This document shows positions 1-8,515 of a stretch of DNA of 64,000 bases, piece by piece. This DNA is from Coleofasciculus sp937127375 (GTDB taxonomy: Bacteria; Cyanobacteriota; Cyanobacteriia; Cyanobacteriales; Coleofasciculaceae), in assembly GCA_040218875.1 (NCBI GenBank), contig JAVJQP010000146.1, one strand, 5' to 3'. The first letter of the stretch is position 1. Each line of letters opens with the position of its first letter. The translations under genes were made by a program, and so were the position numbers. Under the pieces are notes generated by a model that worked only from the letters and a program-made list of their open reading frames with translations, was not told the DNA's origin and did no database searches.

Positions 1-2
1 AG

Positions 3-158
3 GAACTGGAAACTTTACCCGGAATTGGACCCAAACTGGCTGAGCGAATTATTACCGCGCGATCGCAAAAGCCATTCACGTCATTAGCTGACCTTGACCA
101 GGTTTCAGGTGTCGGACCTCATCTACTCCAGCAGTTAGATGGGCGAGTGACGTGGTAA
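3..158 (+). CDS. Helix-hairpin-helix (ComEA-like) protein, C-terminal end only
   Basis: The reading frame is open from the window edge to a TAA at 156-158 and gives 51 residues. Two helix-hairpin-helix motifs are visible: LPGIGPKLAERII near the start and VSGVGPHLLQQL near the end. This tandem arrangement is typical of the ComEA/HhH_3 family, which binds DNA without sequence specificity, and it usually sits at the C-terminus of a longer protein. The true start is upstream of the window, so the remaining domains and any signal peptide or membrane anchor cannot be judged. The gene converges on smpB, with a dispersed repeat between them. Confidence 0.75.
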   Translation, partial: ELETLPGIGPKLAERIITARSQKPFTSLADLDQVSGVGPHLLQQLDGRVTW

Positions 159-200
159 TCCTACCAAATTATCAGGCTATGAAATATTTTCCTTTTTGTA

Positions 201-258
201 GGGGCGGGTTTTACCGATAACGTTCTGTCGATGTCCGATAACTTAACTAAACCCGCCC
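201..258. repeat. GGGCGGGTTT/AAACCCGCCC dispersed element, copy 1
   Basis: About 58 bases with inverted ends GGGCGGGTTT and AAACCCGCCC and a variable middle. It lies between the convergent HhH gene and smpB, where a transcribed hairpin could end both messages. Related copies are at 16195-16320, 20110-20166, 24397-24456 and 37515-37575. Confidence 0.75.
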
Positions 259-297
259 TTGTTGGGAAGCAGAGAGATAATTTTGACCGGTGGGTAT

Positions 298-765
298 TTA
301 ATAACTCTTAACGACTCGTGCCATTCTACGCTCATCGTCACGCCGCTTAATGGTCTCGCGCTTGTCGTATAATTTCTTACCCTTACCCAGACCCAGGCTC
401 ACTTTCACCAAACCTCGCTTCAAATACATTTTCAACGGTATCAGCGTTAACCCCTGTTGTTCTACCTTGCCAACGAGTTTGCTGATTTCCTGCTTGTGCA
501 GCAACAGTTTACGGGTGCGAACTGGATCGTGATTGAAGTAGAGGCTGCTACTTTGGTACGGCGAGACATGTACGTTCAACAGCCAAGCCTCACCATTGCG
601 AACTAGGGCGTACCCATCTCGCAAATTGACCCGACCCTCGCGAATGGACTTAACTTCTGTCCCTTTTAATTCGATGCCCGCTTCGTAAGTCTCTAAAATC
701 TCATAGCGGAAGCGTGCTTGCCGATTATCGGCAACAACCTTGAACCCTTTACTTTGATCACTCAT
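298..765 (-). CDS. smpB: SsrA-binding protein SmpB
   Basis: SmpB binds tmRNA (SsrA) and delivers it to stalled ribosomes for trans-translation. The 155-residue product shows the family core: ARFRYEILETYEAGIELKGT, EVKSIREGRVNLRDGY, then the lysine/arginine-rich tail GLGKGKKLYDKRETIKRRD, which in known SmpB becomes helical on the ribosome. The frame is open 22 codons further (to 831), but I choose the ATG at 763-765. That gives the usual family length, the upstream residues do not resemble SmpB, and an AAGG stands about 8 bases before this ATG. The gene is monocistronic as far as can be seen. tmRNA itself was not found in the window. Confidence 0.95.
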   Translation of the reverse strand: MSDQSKGFKVVADNRQARFRYEILETYEAGIELKGTEVKSIREGRVNLRDGYALVRNGEAWLLNVHVSPYQSSSLYFNHDPVRTRKLLLHKQEISKLVGKVEQQGLTLIPLKMYLKRGLVKVSLGLGKGKKLYDKRETIKRRDDERRMARVVKSY

Positions 766-1028
766 ACTAATCACCTTAGCGTCTGATACTGGAAATTGTG
801 GTGTTAGACAATCGCCCCAGGAAACCCTCAAAAGGTAAAGTTTTGTTAAAATGTTGACAATTCCTGGAAAAACCGTAACAATAGATACAGAACAAATGAA
901 TCGTTCATCTCTCTAGACATCAGTCAGTTAGCAATTAACCGTGAAGGATGATTAGGGAGACGGAAGTAGGGACAACTCCCGAAGGAACGCGCCTCATCTC
1001 ACTACAGTTACATTACGAGGCGAATACC

Positions 1029-1373
1029 ATGAAACTTACTTATCGCGGTAGCAAATACGAATACAATGCCCCTACGGTAGAAACTGTCGAATCAAAAGCT
1101 GGTGGTAAGTACCGGGGTTGGGACTGGCGATTCCGCAATTTGAAAAATCCGCCAGTGTTACAACCACGAGTCAACCTAAAATATCGCGGCGTGCGTTATC
1201 AAACACCAGGGACTGTTGCTAATAATGGTGTTGCGTCAGAAAAAGCACCCACTTTAGTGTCCAGTCAAGATAAAGCTCGTTCTCGGATGAGCAAGCAGCA
1301 ACGAGTCCTCAAAAACCGTCAGCTTTCGATGTTGTACCGTTCAGCGACAGAAGTTGGATTGGCAACTCGTTAA
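1029..1373 (+). CDS. DUF4278 domain protein
   Basis: A 114-residue basic protein beginning MKLTYRGSKYEYNAPTVE and containing GGKYRGWDWR and VNLKYRGVRYQTPG. These are the hallmarks of DUF4278, a small family common in cyanobacteria with no established function. I use the ATG at 1029 because the family normally begins at this MKLTYRG, and a GAGG sequence stands about 9 bases upstream. An upstream ATG at 948 would add 27 residues that do not look conserved. The lysine/arginine-rich C-terminus could bind nucleic acid, but this is only inference. A palindrome with a T-run follows and probably ends transcription. Confidence 0.85.
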   Translation: MKLTYRGSKYEYNAPTVETVESKAGGKYRGWDWRFRNLKNPPVLQPRVNLKYRGVRYQTPGTVANNGVASEKAPTLVSSQDKARSRMSKQQRVLKNRQLSMLYRSATEVGLATR

Positions 1374-1407
1374 CGGCTGATGGCATTCCAACTGAATTAA
1401 AACTAGA

Positions 1408-1440
1408 GTAGAGATGTTGCATGCAACGTCTCTACTTTTT
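1408..1440 (+). terminator. GTAGAGA-type palindrome acting as intrinsic terminator
   Basis: The arms GTAGAGATGTTGC and GCAACGTCTCTAC (1408-1435) form a near-perfect stem with one G-T pair, followed directly by TTTTT. It is one of three GTAGAGACGT palindromes in the window (also 8382-8405 and 30158-30185). Here the T-run makes it a plausible rho-independent terminator for the DUF4278 gene. Confidence 0.65.
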
Positions 1441-1643
1441 GCAGTTGGCTTTAAAGCTTAATCTCTAAGGGTTAATGCCAGAAACAAGCCGAGAACAAAT
1501 CCTAAGTCTAACGTGCAGACTAGACTCGCCCAAAATAGCGCCAGATGCACGGCAGTTTCTTTCAAGTACACCCAAATGTAGGGGTGCAAGGCTTGCCATT
1601 GCTGTCAACTTAAGATGAAAACCAATGTAACCTCAAATCCTTA

Positions 1644-1673
1644 CTGTTCCCTGTTCCCTGTTCCCTGTTCCCT
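1644..1673. repeat. CCCTGTT heptamer tandem repeat
   Basis: Just over four uninterrupted copies of a 7-base unit. The same unit recurs at 19200-19253, 40376-40402 and 44163-44188. It belongs to the short tandemly repeated repetitive sequences known from filamentous cyanobacteria. Confidence 0.85.
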
Positions 1674-1719
1674 AATCTTCACCGCTAACTTTAATTGTGT
1701 CCACCTACTTACATACAAG

Positions 1720-2241
1720 CTAAGGATTCAAATAACGAGACGCCATTTGCATCGCATCAGCAATATCCACATCGCCGTCACCATCTGTATCCAGGAATGA
1801 ATTCAACACCGGATTCGATCCTTCAGGATTTTGGTTATTTGTTCCCGTTTTAAGTAAGTTCAGCACCAAGGGAACCAACATGGGTAACAGGGATTGAATG
1901 GTAGCAGCATTGAGTCCTGTCCGTTGTTCGGCTTCCTCTACTAACTGTTGGATTTGCGGTGTATTAAAGAGTAAGTTGACCGCTTGATTGTTAGCACCTG
2001 TACCACTGAATTGGTTAATAAAGGATTGTGTTTCCTGTTCTCCTTCCGCTTCTCGCTTTTGTTGCAACGCGGGACGGGCATATTTGCCAACGATAGATAA
2101 AACGGATTGAATTGTGGAGGGGTCAGCCTCGGCACTTTGGCTGAGGTTTTGCACCGTACTGAGAATGCCAGCTAATTGACCAGAACTGGCTTCCTGAGAG
2201 GGGTTATTCATCGCACCGAGAATTTGGTTGAATAAACTCAT
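1720..2241 (-). CDS. DUF937-like protein with C-terminal dockerin/EF-hand-like motif
   Basis: A 173-residue protein beginning MSLFNQILGAMNNPSQ. The Gln/Asn-rich helical body, with LSTVQNLSQSAEADPSTIQS and a hydrophobic LPMLVPLVLNLLKTG near residue 125, resembles DUF937, a bacterial family of unknown function. The last 25 residues contain LDTDGDGDVDIADAM, an Asp-rich calcium-binding loop like those of dockerins and EF-hands. No signal peptide is visible. No neighbour suggests a pathway. Calcium binding is inferred from the loop alone. Confidence 0.75.
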   Translation of the reverse strand: MSLFNQILGAMNNPSQEASSGQLAGILSTVQNLSQSAEADPSTIQSVLSIVGKYARPALQQKREAEGEQETQSFINQFSGTGANNQAVNLLFNTPQIQQLVEEAEQRTGLNAATIQSLLPMLVPLVLNLLKTGTNNQNPEGSNPVLNSFLDTDGDGDVDIADAMQMASRYLNP

Positions 2242-2441
2242 TGTTTTTTAGGCTGTAAAGAGTGTCTCTAATGATAAGCATTATCCATTAAGTATAGTTC
2301 GTTGCTCTTGGCTCACCACACGGTAACGTGGGATCTATTACCCGTGCTGCCAGCTCCTATTGATACTCTCCGCCGATCGCTAAACTATAGTTATCACTCC
2401 TATTCCTTCTACCCTCTGCCCTGGAGCCTTCTGAAACCATT

Positions 2442-3995
2442 ATGCCCCTACCCCGCCTACTGACGCTCATTATCGGTCTCAGTATCATTCTGGGGCTAAT
2501 CCTGTGGCTGATTGACTCGATTAATCGACTCTATTGGTCGTTAAATTCGCCTCTACTGGCAAATTTGCTGGTTTTATTGCTAATTGTCCTACTTATCCTG
2601 TTAATTGCCACGTTTGTTTATTACGTTTGGACATTCAGCCGCCCCAAATCCTCATCCCGCAAGCGTCGCCCGACGCCAAAAGTGCCACAGGAAAAAACGG
2701 AAGCGGCTTCTGAAACCCTCAAAGCCGTGCGACAGCAGGTACAGAACATTCAAGATGAGGTAGCCCAGCAAGCCCTGTTGAGTCGATCGCGTGAGATTGA
2801 GGCGACGTTAGCCCGTGGGGAACTCTTGGTTGTCATCTTTGGTACGGGTTCATCGGGGAAAACTTCCCTGATTAATGCTCTCATTGGGCAGATGGTGGGT
2901 CAAGTGGGCGCACCGATGGGAACCACAGATCAGGGACAAACGTATACGCTAACGTTGAAGGGAATAGAACGGCAGATTTTGATTACCGATACACCAGGGA
3001 TTTTAGAAGCGGGTGTGGTGGGTACCGAACGGGAACAACTGGCGCGACAGCTTGCCACGGAAGCCGATTTATTATTGTTTGTGGTGGATAATGACTTGCG
3101 ACAGTCGGAATATGAACCGTTACGTCGTCTCGCGGATATTGGTAAGCGATCGCTGTTGGTTCTCAATAAAACCGATCTCTATACAGAAACCGACAAAGAA
3201 ACGATTCTAGCCCGGTTACGCCATCAGGTACGCGGCTTTATTGCTGCATCGGATGTAGTAGCAATTACCGCCAATCCCCAATCTGTACGATTAGACAATG
3301 GGGAAGACGTCCAACCTGACCCTGACATCATACCCTTAATCCGCCGTCTGGCGGCGGTGCTACGCGCTGAAGGGCAAGATTTGATTGCGGATAATATCTT
3401 ACTCCAGTCTCAGCGTTTAGGCGAAGACGCCCGTCGTCTGATTGATCACCAACGGCGGCGACAGGCGGAGAAAGTGGTGGAACGGTTTCAGTGGATTGGC
3501 GCTGGGGTGATTGCGGTTACGCCGTTACCTGTCGTCGATTTATTAGCAACGGCGGCGGTTAACGCCCAGATGGTGGTGGAAATTGGTCGAATTTATGGCT
3601 GTGATCTGAATATGGAACGGGGGAGAGAATTAGCGCTGTCTCTGGGGAAAACCTTAGCCAGTTTGGGCATTGTTCAAGGGGCGATGCAACTTCTATCAAG
3701 GGCGCTACAATTTCACATCGCTACCTATTTAGTTGGCAAAGCGATTCAAGGGGTAACGGCGGCGTATTTAATCCGAATTGCTGGGAAGAGTTTTATTGAA
3801 TACTTCCGTCATGATCAAGACTGGGGCGATGGGGGAATGACAGAAGTGGTGCAGCAGCAATTTCAGCTAAACCGTAAGGATGAATTTATGAAAGTATTTA
3901 TTCAGGACGCGATCGCACGAGTGGTTATGCCCCTGAGAGATGCTTCCGAGGTGAAGGATTTAAGAGATTCTAAACAAGACGACTGGGAACATTAA
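2442..3995 (+). CDS. Membrane-anchored Era-like GTPase with DUF697 C-terminal region
   Basis: A 517-residue protein. Two hydrophobic helices near residues 5-28 and 38-63 anchor it, followed by a basic linker and a coiled region (about 85-125). The GTPase domain has a P-loop GTGSSGKT (134-141), switch threonines near 161-162, DTPG (183-186) and NKTD (242-245). The C-terminal part (about 330-500) has hydrophobic helices including VIAVTPLPVVDLLATAAVNAQM, typical of DUF697 GTPases found widely in cyanobacteria. The cellular role of that family is not settled; a membrane-remodelling or stress role is often supposed. The ATG at 2442 leads straight into the first membrane segment; no strong ribosome binding site is seen. 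It appears monocistronic. Confidence 0.85.
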   Translation: MPLPRLLTLIIGLSIILGLILWLIDSINRLYWSLNSPLLANLLVLLLIVLLILLIATFVYYVWTFSRPKSSSRKRRPTPKVPQEKTEAASETLKAVRQQVQNIQDEVAQQALLSRSREIEATLARGELLVVIFGTGSSGKTSLINALIGQMVGQVGAPMGTTDQGQTYTLTLKGIERQILITDTPGILEAGVVGTEREQLARQLATEADLLLFVVDNDLRQSEYEPLRRLADIGKRSLLVLNKTDLYTETDKETILARLRHQVRGFIAASDVVAITANPQSVRLDNGEDVQPDPDIIPLIRRLAAVLRAEGQDLIADNILLQSQRLGEDARRLIDHQRRRQAEKVVERFQWIGAGVIAVTPLPVVDLLATAAVNAQMVVEIGRIYGCDLNMERGRELALSLGKTLASLGIVQGAMQLLSRALQFHIATYLVGKAIQGVTAAYLIRIAGKSFIEYFRHDQDWGDGGMTEVVQQQFQLNRKDEFMKVFIQDAIARVVMPLRDASEVKDLRDSKQDDWEH

Positions 3996-4058
3996 GTTTG
4001 TCATTTGTCATTTGTCTTATGTCACAGGACAGGAAATGGGGAACAGAAAATTCATAAT

Positions 4059-4223
4059 TTACAAGTCATAATTCATCACTTGAACGCCCTGCGGTAACTG
4101 ACTTACCGGGGCGGGAATCATTTCTCCGCGAAAGTCTAAAAGCTGAACCAACAGAAGGTATGCCAGTGCCAGAAGTATGGAAATGGCTCCAGTAATAATT
4201 GCCACAATTTTTGAACGATTCAT
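4059..4223 (-). CDS. Small single-span membrane protein, 54 residues
   Basis: A short open frame on the minus strand from an ATG at 4221-4223 to TAA at 4059-4061. The product starts MNRSKIVAIITGAISILLAL, has one strongly hydrophobic segment (about residues 6-28), then LLDFRGEMIPAPVSQLPQG and a short polar tail. The positive N-terminus, single helix and structured proline-rich tail look like a real small membrane protein, and the base composition has no repeat origin. From memory, very similar short proteins with a LLDFRGEM motif occur in other cyanobacteria; this needs a search. Function unknown. It lies convergently between the GTPase and the pentapeptide gene. Confidence 0.65.
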   Translation of the reverse strand: MNRSKIVAIITGAISILLALAYLLLVQLLDFRGEMIPAPVSQLPQGVQVMNYDL

Positions 4224-4489
4224 TGATAAATGGTGACTGGTGATTAGAAATGGCTGATTAGGAAAAACGGGGAACTCAAAACAGGAAATAGAAAATAGGA
4301 AACATTGTGAGTTATACCATCTTACGGCTAATCTAAAAGCATAAGCTGTCGCTATTCTCGTTCAATTGTTCCACTAAATGTTTTATTCTACAGCATAAGA
4401 GTTGGTCAAGTCGAAACCTTGCTGAATGCAAATTTCTATTCCACCAACGCCCGTTGTCTTATGGTTGCCCCATCAATTCGGAGGTTATG

Positions 4490-5731
4490 ATGGCTCAGGA
4501 CTACTCCGGTCAAAATCTGCAAGGTCGCTCGTTTCGAGGCAGAACTAACTTGGCAGGTGCTAATTTTAGCCACGCCGACATCCGAGGCGCAGATTTTAGC
4601 AATGCTATCCTAACGGGGGCAAATTTTAGCTATTGCCAAGCTGGATTGCAGCAACACTGGGCAATGATTCTATTGCTGGTTGCTTTATTTCTATCCACGC
4701 TATCGGGTTTTGTTTCCGCCTTGGCGGGTGTGATCACCGGAGCGGCGCTGATTAGTCAGAACCTGATCGAAATCTTAGCGGGTGCGTTTATTTTAATCGC
4801 TTTGGGCGTTTTTGTCAGCCTGACGATCCGCCAAGGGCTGATTATGGCGTTAGGGGTTTGGGTGGTGGCAATTGTGGTTGCGGCAATGGTAGCGGTTCTG
4901 ACAGGAGCCACAGCGGTAGCGGTAACTTTAGTAGCTGCCAGTGCTTTCGCCGTCGCTGCTGCTATTGCCATGGCAGTCGTGGCAGCCGGAGCCGCCGCCG
5001 GAGCTATCGCTGCTGCTAGTGCTGTCGCCATTGTCGCCGCCGGAGCTGGTGTCGTCGCCGCTGCCGGTTCTGTGGTTGTAGTTACGGCTGGGGCATCCGT
5101 GGCAGCAGCAACCAGCGCCGCAACAGTGGCAGTGATTGTGGCGGTGGGTGTGGCTGGACTTTCTGCTTATGTAAGCTGGCGAGCCTTAATCGGGGATAAA
5201 AACTACGCCTTCATTCGTCGGGTTGCGGTTGCCTTTGCTGCGATTGGGGGAACAAATTTTCAGGGTGCCGATTTAACGGACGCGGATTTCACCCAAGCCC
5301 TGCTCAAAAGCACCAATTTTAGACAAGCCAAGGTTACGCGCACTTGCTGGTTTCAAGCCAAAAAACTCGAACTCTCCCGTGTGGGAACAACCTATTTGGA
5401 TCAGCCCAAAATTCGGCGATTAGTGGTTACGGGTGAAGGACAAGAGGAAAACTTTGACAATCTTCGCTTACCGGAAACGAATCTGCGGGGGGCTAATTTA
5501 GTTGGGGCGAGTTTCATCAATAGCGATCTCAGCCACGCCAATTTGCAGTCGGCTAACCTAAAGGGGGCGACGCTAAAAAACACCAATTTAGATAGTACCG
5601 ATCTAATTGGGGCTTGTCTGGTGGGCGCTTATATTGAAGAATGGAAGATCACAAGGAAAACCAAATTTGATCGGGTGCAGCGTCAGTATATCGTTCGACG
5701 ATTGGGTCTGAAAAAACGACCGAAACGCTAA
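4490..5731 (+). CDS. Pentapeptide-repeat protein with long Ala/Val-rich membrane insert
   Basis: A 413-residue protein. Residues about 5-50 are pentapeptide repeats (A(D/N)F/L type) that form a right-handed quadrilateral beta helix. Residues about 55-230 form a long hydrophobic Ala/Val/Gly-rich region with several potential membrane helices. Pentapeptide repeats resume near 250-275 and again near 325-390. A split beta helix around a membrane domain suggests a membrane protein with cytoplasmic pentapeptide flanks; the function is unknown. The start is the ATG at 4490, five bases after GGAGG at 4480-4484; the ATG at 4487 is too close to that site. A frame from 4454 has no supporting site. Confidence 0.8.
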   Translation: MAQDYSGQNLQGRSFRGRTNLAGANFSHADIRGADFSNAILTGANFSYCQAGLQQHWAMILLLVALFLSTLSGFVSALAGVITGAALISQNLIEILAGAFILIALGVFVSLTIRQGLIMALGVWVVAIVVAAMVAVLTGATAVAVTLVAASAFAVAAAIAMAVVAAGAAAGAIAAASAVAIVAAGAGVVAAAGSVVVVTAGASVAAATSAATVAVIVAVGVAGLSAYVSWRALIGDKNYAFIRRVAVAFAAIGGTNFQGADLTDADFTQALLKSTNFRQAKVTRTCWFQAKKLELSRVGTTYLDQPKIRRLVVTGEGQEENFDNLRLPETNLRGANLVGASFINSDLSHANLQSANLKGATLKNTNLDSTDLIGACLVGAYIEEWKITRKTKFDRVQRQYIVRRLGLKKRPKR

Positions 5732-6002
5732 CCCCTATCCAGAAACGGTTCGGGAAACTTTCCCACCTTACCAAGAGATAAACGTACAATCAAACTGGGC
5801 AATGCCATCGTGTTCTGCCGATCTTTACCAAAAGTGGCGGGAAGCCCACCTTCTTTTAGAGGGAGGGAAAACCACTTACCGCCGAGTTCAGAGTCATCGT
5901 TAATTGTAATTGTGCCATGAACCCTGAATCGGAAATCACCCTGATTTGGCGAGGGATGAATTTAACCGGATCTAAGATAGATGTGCGTCACCAGGAGGTT
6001 CT

Positions 6003-8372
6003 ATGAATAAAAGACGCGAGATTTTCGCCCCCCACAGCCGTTCAAGGCGTAGACAACGAAGACGACAAATCGCTCTAGTCGCTGGAGTCGGACTCGCCGG
6101 TCTAATTTGGGGAGGAACGCTGATAGGTGGTAAGTATACCAGGGGGCTGGGTCAATTGACCATCCGGCTACCATTTGTGCAGCATAATTCCTTTAACCCA
6201 GAAAAACAGAGCGACACGGCGGTTTTGCGACTCGCGTCTTTACCAGCGAACCAGCGAAAAGCCAAACTTGAGACGATCGCGCAAGGAAAAAATTCCATTG
6301 ATAAGTCTCGGGCGCGTTATCTTTTGGCAGCGGATTTAATGGCACAAGACAAGGGCAAGGAGGCGCTGCGTTGGTTAGAGGGATTGGAGTTGGACTATCC
6401 TGTACTCGGTGGCTATATCGCGGTTAAACGCGCCCAAGCTTACGAACAAATTGGAGAGAAAACCAAAGCCCTAACGGAATGGCAAAACCTGCTGCAACGT
6501 TACGCTGATCAGCCCGTTGCGGCTTATGCGCTTCATGCTCTTTTCTCTAAGAAGTCTGAGTATCAGGAAGACGAGATCAAATCATTGTCCGCCAATCCGA
6601 GTTGGCAAGAGAAAATCCAGCAGATGTATGAACCGCCTATTGACGATCCCAAATACTGGGAGAAAGCCGTCGCCAACTACCCCTCTCATCCGCTGATTCT
6701 GGAGTTAGCCGGACAGCGCCTGCAAGAGAATCCCGATCAGCCTGAGTTGATGCTGCTGTTGGCTCGATATGCCTTTGATACCCCAGAGGTCACTCCAGAT
6801 GTGACACCGATCTTAGACCAATTGGTGGGAAACTACGGTAGGGCAGTTGACTCCGATGATCAACCTCTAATTAAACCAGAGGATTGGCAAATGATCGCGG
6901 TGGGCTACTGGCGCGATCGGAAATATGGTCAAGCCAGCGCCGCTTATGCCAAAGCTCCCGAAACATCCAATAATGCCTATTTAGTGGCAAGAGCCCTGAA
7001 ATTTGCCCAGCAGTACGCGGACGCTAAACGGGCATACAAACAGATGGTGAGTGATTTTCCCGACGCCGAGGAAACACCCGCTGCCCTGATTGAACTGGCG
7101 CAACTGCAACCGGATATTGAGGCAGTTCCCTATCTAGACGAAGTGGTTGAACGCTTCCCCGAACGCGCTGGGGAAGCCCTTTTGGTCAAAGCCGAAACCC
7201 TGGAACGCCTAGGAAGTTATCAAGCCGCCGAGGAAGCCCGAAAACAATTGATTGATGAGTATGGCGAGTCTGACGCCGCCGCCGCCTACCGTTGGCAAGT
7301 AGCGCGATCGCACGCTGAATCCGGCAATGTCGAGGCAGCATGGGAATGGGCAGAACCGATTACCACGGAAAATCCCCATGGTTTCCTGGCACGTCAGGCT
7401 GGATTTTGGGTAGGCAAATGGGCAAGGGAATTGGGACGCCGACAGGATGCCCAAGCCGCATTCGAGCAGGTGATTACCCACCACCCCCAGTCTTACTATG
7501 CGTGGCGCTCTGCCGTGAAGCTTGGTTGGGATGTGGGCGACTTTAAAACTGTCCGTCAACTTGATCCGAAACTGGTTCTGCCGAAAACTCGACCCCTGTT
7601 ACCGGTGGGTTCAGCCGCCCTCAAAGAACTCTATTTACTGGGTGAAGACGAAGATGCTTGGATACTTTGGAAAGCCGAATTCCAAAATCGCCTCGAACCC
7701 ACTGTCGCTGAACAGTTTACTGATGGCTTGGTGCAGTTGGCAATCGGAGATTACTTGAGCGGCATTTCTACCCTTGCCAGCTTAGAAGATCGGGATACCC
7801 CCAAAGAACAAGCGCAGTACCAAGACTTACAGGAAAAATTCACCTACTGGCAAGCCCTCTATCCCTTTCCTTTCTCAGATAAGATCTCAACCTACTCCCA
7901 AAAGCGGCAACTCAATCCTCTATTGGTAACTGCCCTAATTCGCCAAGAATCTCGCTTTGAACCCGATATTCGGTCGGGTGCTGGTGCTGTCGGTTTAATG
8001 CAAATGATGCCCAGTACAGGGGAGTGGGCAGCAGAAAATATTGATATGGAGAATTATTCTCTAGAAAATCCAGACGATAACATCAAACTGGGAACCTGGT
8101 TTCTGCGAGAAGTTCACCAGTCTTATAACGACAACTCCTTACTCGCGATCGCCAGTTACAACGCGGGTCAAGGGAATTTGTCAAAATGGCTGCAACAAAA
8201 AAGTGCTGGTGATCCAGATGAGTTTGTTGAATCCATTCCTTTTGATGAAACCAGAGATTATGTGAAGCAGGTGTTTGGGAACTATTGGAATTATTTACGG
8301 TTGTATGATCCCAATGTTGCCCAGCAAGTTGCCCAACATTCTCAGAGTCAGTCCACGGCAATGCGTCGTTGA
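6003..8372 (+). CDS. Soluble lytic murein transglycosylase (Slt70-like) with TPR-rich N-terminal region
   Basis: This enzyme cleaves the MurNAc-GlcNAc bond of peptidoglycan to give 1,6-anhydro-muropeptides. The 789-residue protein has an Arg-rich N-terminus, one membrane segment (about residues 24-45), a long helical tetratricopeptide-like superhelix (about 70-620) and a C-terminal SLT domain. The domain contains ALIRQESRF with the catalytic glutamate at about residue 649, GAVGLMQMMPST and IASYNAGQGN, all family hallmarks. The length is above the E. coli Slt70 size because of the TPR region. An AGGAGG stands just upstream of the ATG. A role in cell-wall remodelling outside the membrane is expected. 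It is probably transcribed alone. Confidence 0.92.
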   Translation: MNKRREIFAPHSRSRRRQRRRQIALVAGVGLAGLIWGGTLIGGKYTRGLGQLTIRLPFVQHNSFNPEKQSDTAVLRLASLPANQRKAKLETIAQGKNSIDKSRARYLLAADLMAQDKGKEALRWLEGLELDYPVLGGYIAVKRAQAYEQIGEKTKALTEWQNLLQRYADQPVAAYALHALFSKKSEYQEDEIKSLSANPSWQEKIQQMYEPPIDDPKYWEKAVANYPSHPLILELAGQRLQENPDQPELMLLLARYAFDTPEVTPDVTPILDQLVGNYGRAVDSDDQPLIKPEDWQMIAVGYWRDRKYGQASAAYAKAPETSNNAYLVARALKFAQQYADAKRAYKQMVSDFPDAEETPAALIELAQLQPDIEAVPYLDEVVERFPERAGEALLVKAETLERLGSYQAAEEARKQLIDEYGESDAAAAYRWQVARSHAESGNVEAAWEWAEPITTENPHGFLARQAGFWVGKWARELGRRQDAQAAFEQVITHHPQSYYAWRSAVKLGWDVGDFKTVRQLDPKLVLPKTRPLLPVGSAALKELYLLGEDEDAWILWKAEFQNRLEPTVAEQFTDGLVQLAIGDYLSGISTLASLEDRDTPKEQAQYQDLQEKFTYWQALYPFPFSDKISTYSQKRQLNPLLVTALIRQESRFEPDIRSGAGAVGLMQMMPSTGEWAAENIDMENYSLENPDDNIKLGTWFLREVHQSYNDNSLLAIASYNAGQGNLSKWLQQKSAGDPDEFVESIPFDETRDYVKQVFGNYWNYLRLYDPNVAQQVAQHSQSQSTAMRR

Positions 8373-8381
8373 GGGAGCAGT

Positions 8382-8405
8382 GTAGAGACGTGCCATGGCA
8401 CGTCT
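8382..8405. repeat. GTAGAGACG-type palindrome, partial copy
   Basis: GTAGAGACG is followed by a palindromic core AGACGTGCCATGGCACGTCT (8386-8405). The right arm diverges after CGTCT, unlike the full copies at 1408 and 30158. It lies 10 bases after the transglycosylase stop. Confidence 0.7.
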
Positions 8406-8515
8406 GGGAGCAGGGGAAGAAAACATTCAATGCTTACTTTGTGTACCAGAAGCAGCCAAATACTGATACAGTTATAACGATAGAACTGTTAATTCTGTAA
8501 TTCAATTAATAGGGA

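Larger units (their letters stand above)
1374..1719. other. Intergenic region with palindrome and heptamer tract
   Basis: No convincing gene. It holds the terminator-like palindrome at 1408-1440 and a CCCTGTT heptamer tract at 1644-1673. An open frame at 1615-1800 runs through the heptamer tract and has no recognisable protein character. Both neighbouring genes converge here. Confidence 0.6.

Noticed and set aside
766..831. Longer SmpB start at 831
   Set aside because: Extra 22 residues are not SmpB-like; ATG 765 gives the standard length and has a spaced AAGG.
4756..5031. Minus-strand frame of 91 residues, Ala/Thr-rich
   Set aside because: Antisense shadow of the Ala/Val-rich block of the pentapeptide protein.
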